Source: Bifidobacterium boum (lineage in GTDB: Bacteria > Actinomycetota > Actinomycetes > Actinomycetales > Bifidobacteriaceae). From it: a stretch of 64,000 bases of DNA. The notes beneath the pieces are model-generated. The model saw only the letters and a list, made by a program, of their open reading frames with translations, made no database searches and was not told the DNA's origin. The stretch lies in contig NZ_JGYQ01000015.1 of assembly GCF_000741535.1 (NCBI RefSeq), positions 124,001-188,000 of the forward strand, in the 5' to 3' direction. Both the position numbers and the translations under genes were made by a program. Below are positions 44,659 through 54,623 of the stretch, piece after piece; positions within the stretch are counted from its first letter, which is position 1; every line of letters begins with the position of its first letter.

Positions 44659-45859
44659 CCATCCATCGAATGCCGAGCAAACACAAACCGCCAACCGTCA
44701 ACCATCAAACCAGAACGAGCAGGCCATGAACGAACCGATTACCCAGTCAGCCAAGTCCGCCCACACCGCAAGCCGGGGAGGCAAAAGGCTCAGCATCGGC
44801 TGGCAGATTGTCGGCATTGTCGCGGAACTGCTGATCACCGCAGCCATCATCTGCGGACTATACGTGGCATGGCTGTTCTGGTGGACCGGCGTCCAAGCAG
44901 AGCACGAGCAGGCGCAAACCCGCGAAACCACCACCAGCACGTGGACGCAACCCGCAGACGACAGCGGAACCGTCGCCATCGCCAAAGCACAGGAGGGAGA
45001 CCCGCCCATCCAACCGGCCAGCGCCAATGAGGGGGAGCTGGTCGCCGAAGTGTATATCCCACGATTCGGCAACCAGTGGGTGCGCAATATCGTGCAGGGC
45101 ACCAGTCTCGAGCAGCTCAACAAGCATGGTATGGGACATTATGAGGAAAGCCAGATGCCCGGACAGATCGGCAATTTCGCGTTCGCCGGGCACCGCGCGG
45201 GCTACGGTTCACCACTGTCCGACATCAACCTGCTGCAGAAGAACGATGCGGTGATCATCCGCACCCAGGATTACTGGTACGTGTACCGGTACACTCGGCA
45301 TCTGGTCGTCCTGCCGACTGAAACCGAGGTCGTCGCGTCCAATCCGGACGCTCCCGGTAGCGCACCCACCAAGCGTATGCTGACCATGACCACTTGCAAT
45401 CCGCGATATTCCACGCCGACCCACCGCTGGATTGCGTACGCGGAATTCGCGTACTGGGCCAAAGTCTCCGACGGTGTTCCGGCAGAACTCGCAGGGGATG
45501 GCGCTTCAGGGCCGGTGAACTTCTCAAGCACGCCGAAACAGTCAGCCGTCTCACAGCTGGATTCCCTCGAACCGGTGGTGCAATGGGCGCTTATCGTGTA
45601 CGCCGTACTGTTCATCGCCGCGGCGATCGTATGGCGGTGGCCGGCACGGCGCGCCATCCGCGAAGGACGCCGTCAGAAGCCGGATGCGAGCATTTACGGG
45701 ACTCTCGCACGCCTCCAGCCGGGCGTACTGCCGATACGCATCATCCTGATGGCCCTGCTTGCCGTCGCGGGTACTGCGGCGTTGTTCCAATGGGTGTACC
45801 CGTGGGCGGCGTCCACCATACCGGTCCTTCAGCAGATGTCGAACTATGTGGCTGTGTAA
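44651..45859 (+). CDS. srtE: Class E sortase
   Basis: 402 residues. A long cytoplasmic N-terminus, one helix (about 50-75), then the sortase domain: His in FAGHR (about 180), Cys in LTMTTCNPRYSTPTHR (about 248) and the Arg in the same segment (HR). A second membrane helix lies near residue 315 and a third near 365, more than in most class E enzymes. It anchors proteins with an LAXTG-type signal to the wall. It overlaps DUF881 and precedes pabA. Confidence 0.92.
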   Translation: MNDHPSNAEQTQTANRQPSNQNEQAMNEPITQSAKSAHTASRGGKRLSIGWQIVGIVAELLITAAIICGLYVAWLFWWTGVQAEHEQAQTRETTTSTWTQPADDSGTVAIAKAQEGDPPIQPASANEGELVAEVYIPRFGNQWVRNIVQGTSLEQLNKHGMGHYEESQMPGQIGNFAFAGHRAGYGSPLSDINLLQKNDAVIIRTQDYWYVYRYTRHLVVLPTETEVVASNPDAPGSAPTKRMLTMTTCNPRYSTPTHRWIAYAEFAYWAKVSDGVPAELAGDGASGPVNFSSTPKQSAVSQLDSLEPVVQWALIVYAVLFIAAAIVWRWPARRAIREGRRQKPDASIYGTLARLQPGVLPIRIILMALLAVAGTAALFQWVYPWAASTIPVLQQMSNYVAV

Positions 45860-45903
45860 GATGACTTGCAACACGTGGCATGCAACACGGTAAAGGAGAG
45901 GCA

Positions 45904-46554
45904 ATGACCGATTCAGCGCATATTCTGGTCGTCGACAACTACGATTCGTTCGTCTACACGATTGTGGGCTATCTGCGCACGTTGGGCGCGACCGTGGATG
46001 TCGTACGCAACGACGCCATCGACCCGTCCAAAGCGGGCGTGCTTGACGGGTACGACGGCGTGCTGATTTCCCCCGGCCCCGGCACGCCCGCGCAATCCGG
46101 CACCAGTGAGGATATGATCAGGTTGTGCGAAGCCACGGGCAAGCCCATGTTCGGGGTGTGTCTTGGATTGCAGGCGCTGGCGGAAGTATTCGGCGCAACG
46201 GTTGACCACGCACCAACCATCATGCACGGCAAAACCAGCCAGGTCGAGCATATCGATGATGAGATTTTCGCCGGGGTGGCAAACCCGATGACCGCGACCC
46301 GTTACCATTCGCTGGCCATTGAGCCGGATTCCCTGCCGGACGACTTGGTGGTGACGGCACGCGCCACGGATGATCAGACGATTCAAGGCATCAAGCATCG
46401 CAATCTGCCGATGTACGCCGTACAGTTCCACCCCGAATCGGTGATGACGCAGGACGGCTACCGTCTGCTGGCGAACTGGCTCGCAGTGTGCGGGCAGGCC
46501 AACGCGGTGGATAAGGCGAAAGGCCGTCAGCCGAAGATCATGAAGACCCGCTGA
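45904..46554 (+). CDS. Anthranilate/aminodeoxychorismate synthase glutaminase component
   Basis: 216 residues. Class I glutamine amidotransferase: VVDNYDSFVYTIVGYL, GPGTPAQSG, the nucleophile Cys in GVCLGLQA, and His-Glu in QFHPES. It feeds ammonia to a TrpE or PabB partner encoded elsewhere. Its position between sortase and pknB matches the trpG/pabA of mycobacteria, where the exact role is ambiguous. The ATG at 45904 follows AAAGGAGAGG. Confidence 0.93.
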   Translation: MTDSAHILVVDNYDSFVYTIVGYLRTLGATVDVVRNDAIDPSKAGVLDGYDGVLISPGPGTPAQSGTSEDMIRLCEATGKPMFGVCLGLQALAEVFGATVDHAPTIMHGKTSQVEHIDDEIFAGVANPMTATRYHSLAIEPDSLPDDLVVTARATDDQTIQGIKHRNLPMYAVQFHPESVMTQDGYRLLANWLAVCGQANAVDKAKGRQPKIMKTR

Positions 46555-46561
46555 CGGCCAT

Positions 46562-46584
46562 TGTGTGAGGATTCACTCACACAA
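46562..46584 (-). repeat. Single family B palindrome, reverse orientation
   Basis: TGTGTGAG, then a short loop, then CTCACACA. Read on the minus strand the core is TGTGAGTGAATCCTCACA, close to the 13079 unit. It lies 10 bp after the pabA-type stop and may assist termination. Confidence 0.7.
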
Positions 46585-46635
46585 CGCGGGGTCGGCTGGC
46601 ATCAACGCCCCGGATACCGGCACACGTGATGCGAA

Positions 46636-46680
46636 CGGCCCGGAACACCAGATGATGTTCCGGGCCGCTGCTTATTTTTC
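46636..46680 (+). terminator. Rho-independent terminator
   Basis: CGGCCCGGAACA (46636-46647) pairs with TGTTCCGGGCCG (46656-46667), followed by CTGCTTATTTTTC. It ends the DUF881-sortase-amidotransferase operon and faces the end of pknB. Confidence 0.9.
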
Positions 46681-46689
46681 TACAGTCCG

Positions 46690-48756
46690 TTAGTGAGTAG
46701 CTGGGCTAGCTGCGGTGCTGCTATCCGTAACGGTAGAGGACGAGCTGGCGCTCGGCGACGCCGAGGTCGTCGACGACGGTGACGACGACTTGGTCGTCAG
46801 TGTGATCGCCGCGCCCTTACCCGCTTGGCTTCCGGCAGTCAGGCTCTGCTCGGTGACAATATCCGTGTCTTTCGCGTTCTGCGACGAGTTGGACACTGTG
46901 AACCCGAGTCCTTCAAGCGTCGACTTCGCCGATGCGTACGTGGCGCCGACCACTGACGGGACCGTCAGCTGCTCCTTGCCTTTGGACACGTACACGTTGA
47001 TGGTGGACCCCTGCTCGATCGAGGTTCCAGGCACCGGGTCAAGACGCGTCACCGCGCCCGAAGGCACCGCGTCGGAGTTCTCCTCTTCGACCGACGTGTT
47101 GAAACCACGCTCCTGCAACATCTTCAGCACCGTATCCTTGGACTGGCCGACCAAGCCGTCAGGAACCTTGGTCATACCCGAGGAAATATACAGCAGGATG
47201 GTCGTGCCCTTCGATTGCTTGGATCCAGCAGCCGGGCTGGTGCGGGTCACATTGTCTTTGGACACCGTGTCACTATCTTCGGTCTGGGTGCTGGCAGCTA
47301 CCTTGAATCCGGCCGCCTCCAACGCGGCACGCGCATCATCCTGCGACTTGCCGCTGACATCGGGAACGGTTCCTGTCGACGGGCCAGCCGAGAACCACAC
47401 TCTGACCACGGACCCGAGAGCCACCTTCTTGCCGCCCGCCGGCGACTGCTTGGTGAATGTCCCCTTCGGTTCGGTGGAATTCGTATCGGTTTCAACCTTG
47501 ATTTTCAGTCCTACGGCGTCGAGCTTCTCTTCCGCGCCCGCCTCAGTGGTGGACGATGAGAACGTCGGAACAGTCACCATCTCGGTCTGTCTGGAATGCA
47601 TGAACGCGAACACCACGCCGCAAATGGCCGCAATCACGGCGAGTGACACAACCACGGCAATGATGATGCGCTTCTTCTTGCGCTGCTCTGCCTCACGCTG
47701 CTGGGTGCGAGTCTCGCCCTCCGGTGCCGTGAACGGATTCGCGGTAGCAGTCATCGCCGGATTGGTCATCACCGGATTGGTTTGCGTAGTCACCGTCGCG
47801 GGTGTGGTGAGCAACTGGGTTTCCTCAGTGCGACGACGCCCACTGTTGTTCGCCAAGTCAGTCAGCTGGTTGAACGTGGCCGCAATCGGCACGCCGCCGT
47901 TCATAAACGTCAGAATATCGTTCTTGAACTCGGTGGCTGTCGCATACCGGTTCTGACGATCCTTCGCCATGGCTTTCGCGCAGATGTTGTCCCACATCTT
48001 CGGCAGGCCGGGAACCACGGCACTCGGGGGAGTGGCGGCCTCGGAAACATGCTGATAGGCGATGGCGACGGCGGAATCGCCGGTAAACGGCGGACGGCCG
48101 GTCAGCATCTCATACAGCACGCAGCCTGCGGAATACAGGTCGGAACGCATGTCCACGGTCTCACCGCGAGCCTGCTCAGGGGACAGGTATTGTGCGGTGC
48201 CGACCACACCCTGCGACTGGGTCATCGTGGCCGCGGAATCATCCAAAGCGCGGGCGATGCCGAAATCCATGACCTTCACGACACCCTGATCGGAAATCAT
48301 GATGTTCCCGGGCTTGATATCACGGTGGATGATGCCCATACGATGCGAGTATTCGAGCGCGTTGAGCACGCCAAGCATCACCTGTTCGGCGTCCCGCTGG
48401 CTGAGCGGCCCGTTCGCCTTGATGATATCGCGCAGGGTCTGGCCTTTGACATACTCCATCACCAGGTAGGGGACGCGTTCGGTCTGGCCGCCTTCATTGA
48501 CGATGGTTTCCTCACCGGAATCGTAGATGTTCACGATATTCGGGTTGTTCATCTGTGCGACCGAATGCGCCTCACGGCGGAACCGTGTGAGGAAAATCTC
48601 ATCATTGGCAAGATCGGAGCGCATGATCTTGATGGCGACGGTGCGTCCCAGACGCTTGTCAAGCGCCACGCGCACCTCCGCCATGCCGCCTCTGCCAACG
48701 AGCTGGCCGAGCTGGTATCGGCCGTTCGCCAACGAAGTGGGTACACTGCTGCTCAT
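46690..48756 (-). CDS. pknB: Serine/threonine protein kinase PknB with PASTA domains
   Basis: 688 residues. The kinase domain is at about 10-275: GRGGMAEV, AIKIMR lysine, HRDIKPGN, DFGIA, VGTAQYLSPEQ. One membrane helix (about 365-385) is followed by four PASTA repeats (about 392-655) and a Ser/Thr-rich tail. PASTA domains sense muropeptides or lipid II and the kinase controls wall growth and division. The ATG at 48756 follows GAAGGAG and overlaps the pknA stop (ATGA). Last gene of a seven-gene minus-strand operon. Confidence 0.96.
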   Translation of the reverse strand: MSSSVPTSLANGRYQLGQLVGRGGMAEVRVALDKRLGRTVAIKIMRSDLANDEIFLTRFRREAHSVAQMNNPNIVNIYDSGEETIVNEGGQTERVPYLVMEYVKGQTLRDIIKANGPLSQRDAEQVMLGVLNALEYSHRMGIIHRDIKPGNIMISDQGVVKVMDFGIARALDDSAATMTQSQGVVGTAQYLSPEQARGETVDMRSDLYSAGCVLYEMLTGRPPFTGDSAVAIAYQHVSEAATPPSAVVPGLPKMWDNICAKAMAKDRQNRYATATEFKNDILTFMNGGVPIAATFNQLTDLANNSGRRRTEETQLLTTPATVTTQTNPVMTNPAMTATANPFTAPEGETRTQQREAEQRKKKRIIIAVVVSLAVIAAICGVVFAFMHSRQTEMVTVPTFSSSTTEAGAEEKLDAVGLKIKVETDTNSTEPKGTFTKQSPAGGKKVALGSVVRVWFSAGPSTGTVPDVSGKSQDDARAALEAAGFKVAASTQTEDSDTVSKDNVTRTSPAAGSKQSKGTTILLYISSGMTKVPDGLVGQSKDTVLKMLQERGFNTSVEEENSDAVPSGAVTRLDPVPGTSIEQGSTINVYVSKGKEQLTVPSVVGATYASAKSTLEGLGFTVSNSSQNAKDTDIVTEQSLTAGSQAGKGAAITLTTKSSSPSSTTSASPSASSSSTVTDSSTAASPATH

Positions 48757-49784
48757 TGCTGCTCCTTCCATTGCGGGCGGAACGTCGAACTCACCGTCCG
48801 CGGCTCCTCGCCCCCGCTAATGAATACTTGCTTCGGCGCCTGCGACTCAGGCAGGCCAGCCAAGGTCGTTCCTTCGGTATGCGGCGTACTGCTCACGCGA
48901 CGTGGCAGCCGCCCTCGGGATGGCACGATGGTCGTGTCATCGCTGAGTTTGGTTTCCTGATCCATCAGTCTGCGTTCGATACGCGCCAATGTGCGCGACA
49001 CCACCAACGCGTCCTTGGGACGGTCCCGCGGGTCTTTCTCCAGCATCGACATGACGAATTGCCGCAGCTGCAGGTCAATGGAATCCGGCAGGGGAGGCAC
49101 CGGCTCGTTGACATGCGCCGCCGCGATATCAACCGGCGTAGCCCCGGTGAAAGGCCGGTGCCCGCATAATCCCTCGTAGGCGACAACACCGAGAGAGTAA
49201 ATGTCAGACTGGGCGGTCGCCTGCTTGCCTTGCGCCTGTTCCGGGGAAATGTACTGTGCTGTACCAACCACCATGCCATCTTGGGTGATTTGCTCCTGAT
49301 TGGTGGAGTATGACACGCCGAAATCGGTGATTTTCACTTCACCATCATCAGAAACCATGATATTGGCCGGCTTCACATCACGATGGATCACACCATGCGA
49401 ATGGGCGACAAACAGCCCGCGCGCCACCTGAATCAGGATCGGCAACAGTTCCGTAGGATCCATCGCACCCTGCTCGTGGTAAATATCCGCCAAGGATTTG
49501 CTGGGCACGTATTCCATGATGAGGAACCCGATACCGTCATGCTCGTAATATTCGAACAATGCGGCGATATTGGGATGCGCCAGATTCGCGGAATTATGCG
49601 CCTCAGCACGCAACCGGCGCAGCTTCGCCTCACTGTTGGCGGCGTCGCTGCGCAACGCTTTGATCGCTACCGGACGCCCAAGCTGAATGTCGTAACCTTT
49701 CCAAACCTCACCCATACCACCTTGGGCGAGTCGGCGGTCCAAACGATACCGGCGATGAATCAGCTGCCCTTCAATCAATCTCAC
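48753..49784 (-). CDS. pknA: Serine/threonine protein kinase PknA
   Basis: 343 residues. Kinase domain AQGGMGEVWKG, AIKALR lysine, HRDVKPANI, DFGVS and VGTAQYISPEQAQG, then a short C-terminal stretch without a clear membrane helix or PASTA repeats. Mycobacterial PknA has a helix, so this version is probably soluble. The GTG start overlaps the pbpA stop (GTGA) and its own stop overlaps pknB. Confidence 0.93.
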   Translation of the reverse strand: MRLIEGQLIHRRYRLDRRLAQGGMGEVWKGYDIQLGRPVAIKALRSDAANSEAKLRRLRAEAHNSANLAHPNIAALFEYYEHDGIGFLIMEYVPSKSLADIYHEQGAMDPTELLPILIQVARGLFVAHSHGVIHRDVKPANIMVSDDGEVKITDFGVSYSTNQEQITQDGMVVGTAQYISPEQAQGKQATAQSDIYSLGVVAYEGLCGHRPFTGATPVDIAAAHVNEPVPPLPDSIDLQLRQFVMSMLEKDPRDRPKDALVVSRTLARIERRLMDQETKLSDDTTIVPSRGRLPRRVSSTPHTEGTTLAGLPESQAPKQVFISGGEEPRTVSSTFRPQWKEQQ

Positions 49785-51253
49785 TGCTTCAACGCCTCCT
49801 CCATCACCTGCTTCATAACCGGGCCTGCGGCGGTCACGCCGAACGCATTGACATTATGTATCACCACGGCGACGGCGATTTTCGGGTTGTCCGCGGGAGC
49901 GAAGCCCATCACCCACGCGTCGTTGGACTGGTTGTCCGTGCCGATCTGCGCGGTGCCTGTTTTCGCGGCGACTTGAACCCCGTTGATGGCAAGCGTGGGG
50001 CTTTCCTTGGACACAACGTTCTCCATCATGCCGGTCAGCGCGCTCGCCGTATTGGAGCTCATCGCCTGGGACATCACCACCGGCTTGGTTTCGGAAATCG
50101 TCGACAAGTCGCTCGCACGCACGCGGTCAACCAGGGTCGGCTGCATCAACGTGCCGCCGTTGGCGATCGCCGCGGCGATCATCGCATTCTGCAACGGTGT
50201 CTCCAACGTATCTCCCTGGCCGATGGCCGCGAGAGCCAGCTTGTCCGCAGGCAGATTCGACGGGAAGGTTGAAGCGACCGCTTTCATCGGATTGCCGGTG
50301 GACGTGGACCCGTCCACGGTGATCGACTGCCCGAATCCAAGCTTTTTCGCCTGTTCGGCAATGGCGTCCTCACCGAGAGCGACCCCGAGCTGGGCGAACG
50401 CCGTATTGGATGAGTATGCCATAGCGTCAGACAGCGAAATCTGTCCGTTGGTACCGTTCGCCGCCGTCGTTGCGTTCGTCAGCTGCGTGGCCGTGTTCGG
50501 CAGCGTGTAGGCGCTGCCAGCGGGAATCTGGGTATCGGCCTGATACTTTCCACTTTCCAGGGCCGCAGCCGCCACCACAGTTTTGAACGTGGATCCCGGC
50601 GGGTAAAGTTCCGACGTTGCACGGTTAAGCATCGGATTCGTCGCGTTGGAAGTCAATGCCGCATACGCATTGTTGACTTTCACGGTGTCATGCTGGGCGA
50701 GGACATTGGGGTCGTAGCTCGGCGTACTGACCATGGCGACAATCCGCCCGGTCTTAGGGACGATGGCGACGACAGCGCCGTCATACCCTTGGTTGCTCAA
50801 CGCCTGATACGCGACATCCTGCAGTTTGGTGTTGATGGACGTTTCGATGGAAGCGCCCTTGTTCTCGGTGCCGGTCAGCAACGCCTTGAATTTCTGTACG
50901 GCCAGCGCACTCGCGGTACCGCTGAGCAGGGCCGCTCGGGACGCTTCGATACCACGGTCGGCGTTCTGGCTGATGGAGAAGAAGCCTGTGACCGGCGCGT
51001 ATTCCTGCCCGTTGGAGTACGAACGCTGATAGGAGAACGCGTCATTCGACGGATCGGATTTTGCGAGTACCGTGCCATCAGATGAGAGAATCGAGCCGCG
51101 AGGGGCGCCGAACTGGTAGTACAACGCCCTGCGATTACGCGGATCGGCGTTGAGCTCGTTGGCGCGGAACGCGGTGAAAACCGTCGTGGAGCATCCGAGA
51201 ATCACGAACATGATGACCACCACGGTGAAAATCTGCCGGAGATTCTTGTTCAA
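49781..51253 (-). CDS. pbpA: Penicillin-binding protein PbpA (class B transpeptidase)
   Basis: 490 residues. An N-terminal membrane helix (FTVVVIMFVILGCSTTVF), then the PBP dimerisation part starting RGSILSSDGTVLA, then the transpeptidase domain: SxxK in PGSTFKTV, SxN in YSSNTAFA and KTG in AKTGTAQI. It crosslinks peptidoglycan together with the adjacent FtsW/RodA glycosyltransferase. It overlaps both neighbours by 4 nt. Confidence 0.95.
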   Translation of the reverse strand: MNKNLRQIFTVVVIMFVILGCSTTVFTAFRANELNADPRNRRALYYQFGAPRGSILSSDGTVLAKSDPSNDAFSYQRSYSNGQEYAPVTGFFSISQNADRGIEASRAALLSGTASALAVQKFKALLTGTENKGASIETSINTKLQDVAYQALSNQGYDGAVVAIVPKTGRIVAMVSTPSYDPNVLAQHDTVKVNNAYAALTSNATNPMLNRATSELYPPGSTFKTVVAAAALESGKYQADTQIPAGSAYTLPNTATQLTNATTAANGTNGQISLSDAMAYSSNTAFAQLGVALGEDAIAEQAKKLGFGQSITVDGSTSTGNPMKAVASTFPSNLPADKLALAAIGQGDTLETPLQNAMIAAAIANGGTLMQPTLVDRVRASDLSTISETKPVVMSQAMSSNTASALTGMMENVVSKESPTLAINGVQVAAKTGTAQIGTDNQSNDAWVMGFAPADNPKIAVAVVIHNVNAFGVTAAGPVMKQVMEEALKQ

Positions 51254-52956
51254 CGCGCACCTCCTTTCGCCGTACGCTGCCCCATGGCAGGCGGCGCCGG
51301 AGGAGCGGGGGGAGCGCCGAGGCCCATGCCTGAAGGTTCATCGGGAACAGCGGGGATGGCGGCATCGGGCTTATCGGCGTCGGCGGGCAGCTGACTCGTG
51401 GTTTCCGCAGGATCGGATGCGTCATCGTCCTGCCAGTCGCTCCAATCACCCCAGTCGCCGTGTTCACCGGCTTGGTCAGGAGTGATGGCTTCCGTCTCAT
51501 CATCGCCGTCCGCATGCTCACCGTGGGCGGCGTGCAAACCGCGGCCACGCCGCGCCTCGTCACGTTTTTCCGCTTCTGCAGCGGATTTCGCGCGCTCCTT
51601 GAGCTCGTGATCGCGCAACACGGCCAACGCCTCATACTGGAACGTGTCCGATGTCAATTCCGGTTCGGGCTTGTTGGCGGCGTTCGAAATAACCAGCAGC
51701 AACGTCACCAATATGGAATTCGCCACCAGGGAGGAACCACCGGCGGCCATGAACGGCATCGTCAGACCGGTCAGGGGGATGACCAGCGTGATACCGCCGA
51801 CCACGGTGAACACTTGGACAGCCATCGTGAACACCAGACCGGAAGCAAGCAGCTTGCCGAACCCGTCCTTGATTTTCATCGCAGTAATCAGCCCCGAGGC
51901 GATAATCACCAGGTACAACGCGAGCACCGCCAGCAGACCGGTCAAACCAAGCTCCTCGCCGACCGACGAGTAGATGAAATCAGAATTCGCCAACGGGGTC
52001 AGGCTTGGATGCCCTTGGCCGAGCCCCGTCCCCATCAGGCCGCCCGAAGCGAGGCCGAACAAGCCGGTCACCAACTGTTCCGAGCCTCCAGCACGGTTAT
52101 ACACTTTCGCATCAAAGGGGTGCAGCCACGCTTCGATACGATTGTCCACGTGCGCGAACATGCGGCTCGCGGCGATGGCGCCCACCGCGAACGCGAGCAT
52201 GCCGATGACGATCCAACTTTTCCGGTCAGTCGCCACATACAGCATGCACACGAACATCGCGAAGAACATCAACGACGTACCCAAATCACGCTGAACCACC
52301 AGCACGCCCATCGAAATCGCCCAGACCACCATAATCGGCCCCAGATCTTTGATGCGCGGCAACTGCAATCCCGCAATCTTCTTGCCACCCACCGCAAGCT
52401 GGTCACGATGGTCGAACAGGTATGCCGCGAAGAAGAACGCGATGAACAGTTTGGCGAATTCGCCCGGCTGCAACGAATACGAGCCGATACCAATCCAGAT
52501 GCGTGCGCCGCCGATGGTCCTACCCAAGCCAGGAATCATCGGGGACAGCAACAGTACGATGCCGACGACCATACTCACGTACGAGAAGCGTCTCAGCACA
52601 CGGTAATCACGCAAGCACACCACCAGAATGCAACACAGAATCAGGGCGGTGCACAGCCAGATCAGCTGTCGGGAACCGGCATGGGACCCTTTCTGCTGGT
52701 CGATACGAGCGATCAGGGTGATGCCGATGCCGGTGAGCAGCAGCGTACATGGCAGAATCGATTGGCTTGCGTACGGCTGGAACTTGAGCAGCAACGCCCA
52801 CATGACGATGAACAGGAACGCTGCGACACCAAGCAAAACCGCGTATTCATGCGGAAAAGTCCCGGTCGTGCGTTCAAACATCTGGAAGAAGCCGATGAAG
52901 CTGATTCCCATGGCGAGCAGCAACAACGACATCTGGCGCAGACGGGTGACGATCAT
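51250..52956 (-). CDS. FtsW/RodA-type SEDS peptidoglycan polymerase
   Basis: 568 residues with about 10-12 helices. The SEDS pattern SLQPGEFAKLFIAFFFAAYL and GHPSLTPLANSDFIYSSVGEELGLTG is clear. It polymerises lipid II into glycan strands with PbpA. After the last helix a cytoplasmic tail of about 130 residues, rich in Asp, Glu, Ala and Pro (with repeated GDWxDW and PPAPPAPP), is unusually long. The start ATG overlaps the pstP stop. Named rodA in mycobacteria. Confidence 0.95.
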   Translation of the reverse strand: MIVTRLRQMSLLLLAMGISFIGFFQMFERTTGTFPHEYAVLLGVAAFLFIVMWALLLKFQPYASQSILPCTLLLTGIGITLIARIDQQKGSHAGSRQLIWLCTALILCCILVVCLRDYRVLRRFSYVSMVVGIVLLLSPMIPGLGRTIGGARIWIGIGSYSLQPGEFAKLFIAFFFAAYLFDHRDQLAVGGKKIAGLQLPRIKDLGPIMVVWAISMGVLVVQRDLGTSLMFFAMFVCMLYVATDRKSWIVIGMLAFAVGAIAASRMFAHVDNRIEAWLHPFDAKVYNRAGGSEQLVTGLFGLASGGLMGTGLGQGHPSLTPLANSDFIYSSVGEELGLTGLLAVLALYLVIIASGLITAMKIKDGFGKLLASGLVFTMAVQVFTVVGGITLVIPLTGLTMPFMAAGGSSLVANSILVTLLLVISNAANKPEPELTSDTFQYEALAVLRDHELKERAKSAAEAEKRDEARRGRGLHAAHGEHADGDDETEAITPDQAGEHGDWGDWSDWQDDDASDPAETTSQLPADADKPDAAIPAVPDEPSGMGLGAPPAPPAPPAMGQRTAKGGAR

Positions 52957-54617
52957 CCAATCACCACCCCTGTGATTCGGGGCATCGGCAGTTGGAAGGA
53001 AGCCGGAGCCCGCACCGAAGACGCGCTCGGGGAAGGGCTCGCCGGCTGACTCGCCGATGGGTTTGCTGATGGGCTCGCCGATGGGCTCGCCTTGTTGCCG
53101 TTACCGGTGTCATCCGTGCCTTTATTGTTGGCTTTTTCGGTTGCTTTGAAGCTTTTCATCTCCTGCTCGATGAGCTTGACATGACTGCGCGCCTCGTCCA
53201 GACTGTCCACGGTAATACCTTGGGCCAGTTGATCACGCCACGATTGCGGCAAGGACGACACTTTGATGTCAGTATCCTGGACCGCGTGGAAAAGCTCTAC
53301 GCCGAACACGTTGGTGGGCACGCCCTGGTAAATCGACACGACGCCGTTATGCTCACCAATGTAGTACTTGGTTTGGCTCCACCGGTACCCGGCGAACCCG
53401 CCGCCCACAATCGCGGCGATCGCGATGATCAAAGCGGCGATAACCCCCAAACGGGATAGATGCCGACGCTTGCTGTGCACACGATTCTGCTGCGCCTGCT
53501 CACGCTGGATGGCTTTCGCCACCTCCGGATCATTCGGATCGGCGGATACGCGGCCATCGCGTTTTTTCACGACAGGAATCTCACCGGTGTCAGTATTCGG
53601 GATTTCACCGTTCTCTTCACGCACTTGGGACGGCTGAGCGACACGCGATTGCGGCCCCCGATCCTGCTGCTCGGCATCGCGTGTACTGCGCCCCACGCCT
53701 TGGATGAGCGCGGCCGCACGCTGGGCGGGGGAGTTCTTTCCCGCGCGCAACACCGGTGCGGAAGCAACCGGCTTATGCATGATGTCGGCAATCGCTTCGA
53801 GACTCGCACTTGCCGCGCCACCGACCAACGGGGTCTGGTGCGGCAGATCAAACGCATCGGCGTCCAAAGCCAGCGTGGCGTCACCGATAACCGCGGTGAC
53901 ATTGTCCGTGCTGCCGGCTTTCAATGCCATGGATACGAGCCGTTGAGCGCATTCCTCCTGATCGGACACCGTGCTGAGCATTTCCTCGATCGTGGAATCC
54001 TCGAGCACACCGCACAGGCCGTCGGAGCACAGCAGCCAACGGTCGGCGGGGTGCGCCTGGCAGATTGCGATATCCGGATGCGGATCGATATCGAAATCGC
54101 CCAGCACACGCATAACCACATTGCGCTGCGGATGGTTGCGCGCCTCCGCAGCGGTGATACGACCGGTATCGATGAGATGCTGCACATAACTGTGATCCGT
54201 GGTCATTCTTGACAGTTTGCCGTCACGGAGCAGATAGGCGCGGGAATCGCCGATATGAGCCAACACCCAGTATCCGGAAACCAACGCGACCGCGACCACG
54301 GTCGTTCCCATGCCGGCGAGCTTACGTTCACGCTTCGCCTTGCCGACAATCGCGTCATGCGCAGCCATCACCGAGGTTTCCATCATGTTCGCCACGGTCT
54401 GCACGCTGCCCTGCTCGTCATCCTGTTCGATATGGGCGAGCGAACGGATAGCGATCGTGGAAGCGGTATCGCCGCCGGCGTGGCCGCCCATGCCGTCGCA
54501 CATGGCGATCAAACGCTCACCGGCGAATGAAGAATCCTGATTGTTGCTTCGGACCGTACCCACGTCGGAAACGGTGGTCGAATAAAGGAACAACGTCTGT
54601 TTGGCTGTATTAGGCAT
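52953..54617 (-). CDS. pstP: PP2C-family serine/threonine phosphatase PstP
   Basis: 554 residues. PP2C domain at about 12-245: SNNQDSSF, CDGMGGHAGGD, GTTVVA, HIGDSRAYLLRDG and GSTDNVTAV, all metal-binding acidic residues present. A basic linker, one membrane helix (about 395-415), and an extracytoplasmic stretch ending in a Ser/Pro/Ala-rich tail. It reverses PknA and PknB phosphorylation. It starts 6 bp after fhaB. Confidence 0.95.
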   Translation of the reverse strand: MPNTAKQTLFLYSTTVSDVGTVRSNNQDSSFAGERLIAMCDGMGGHAGGDTASTIAIRSLAHIEQDDEQGSVQTVANMMETSVMAAHDAIVGKAKRERKLAGMGTTVVAVALVSGYWVLAHIGDSRAYLLRDGKLSRMTTDHSYVQHLIDTGRITAAEARNHPQRNVVMRVLGDFDIDPHPDIAICQAHPADRWLLCSDGLCGVLEDSTIEEMLSTVSDQEECAQRLVSMALKAGSTDNVTAVIGDATLALDADAFDLPHQTPLVGGAASASLEAIADIMHKPVASAPVLRAGKNSPAQRAAALIQGVGRSTRDAEQQDRGPQSRVAQPSQVREENGEIPNTDTGEIPVVKKRDGRVSADPNDPEVAKAIQREQAQQNRVHSKRRHLSRLGVIAALIIAIAAIVGGGFAGYRWSQTKYYIGEHNGVVSIYQGVPTNVFGVELFHAVQDTDIKVSSLPQSWRDQLAQGITVDSLDEARSHVKLIEQEMKSFKATEKANNKGTDDTGNGNKASPSASPSANPSASQPASPSPSASSVRAPASFQLPMPRITGVVIG

Positions 54618-54623
54618 TCGGCA

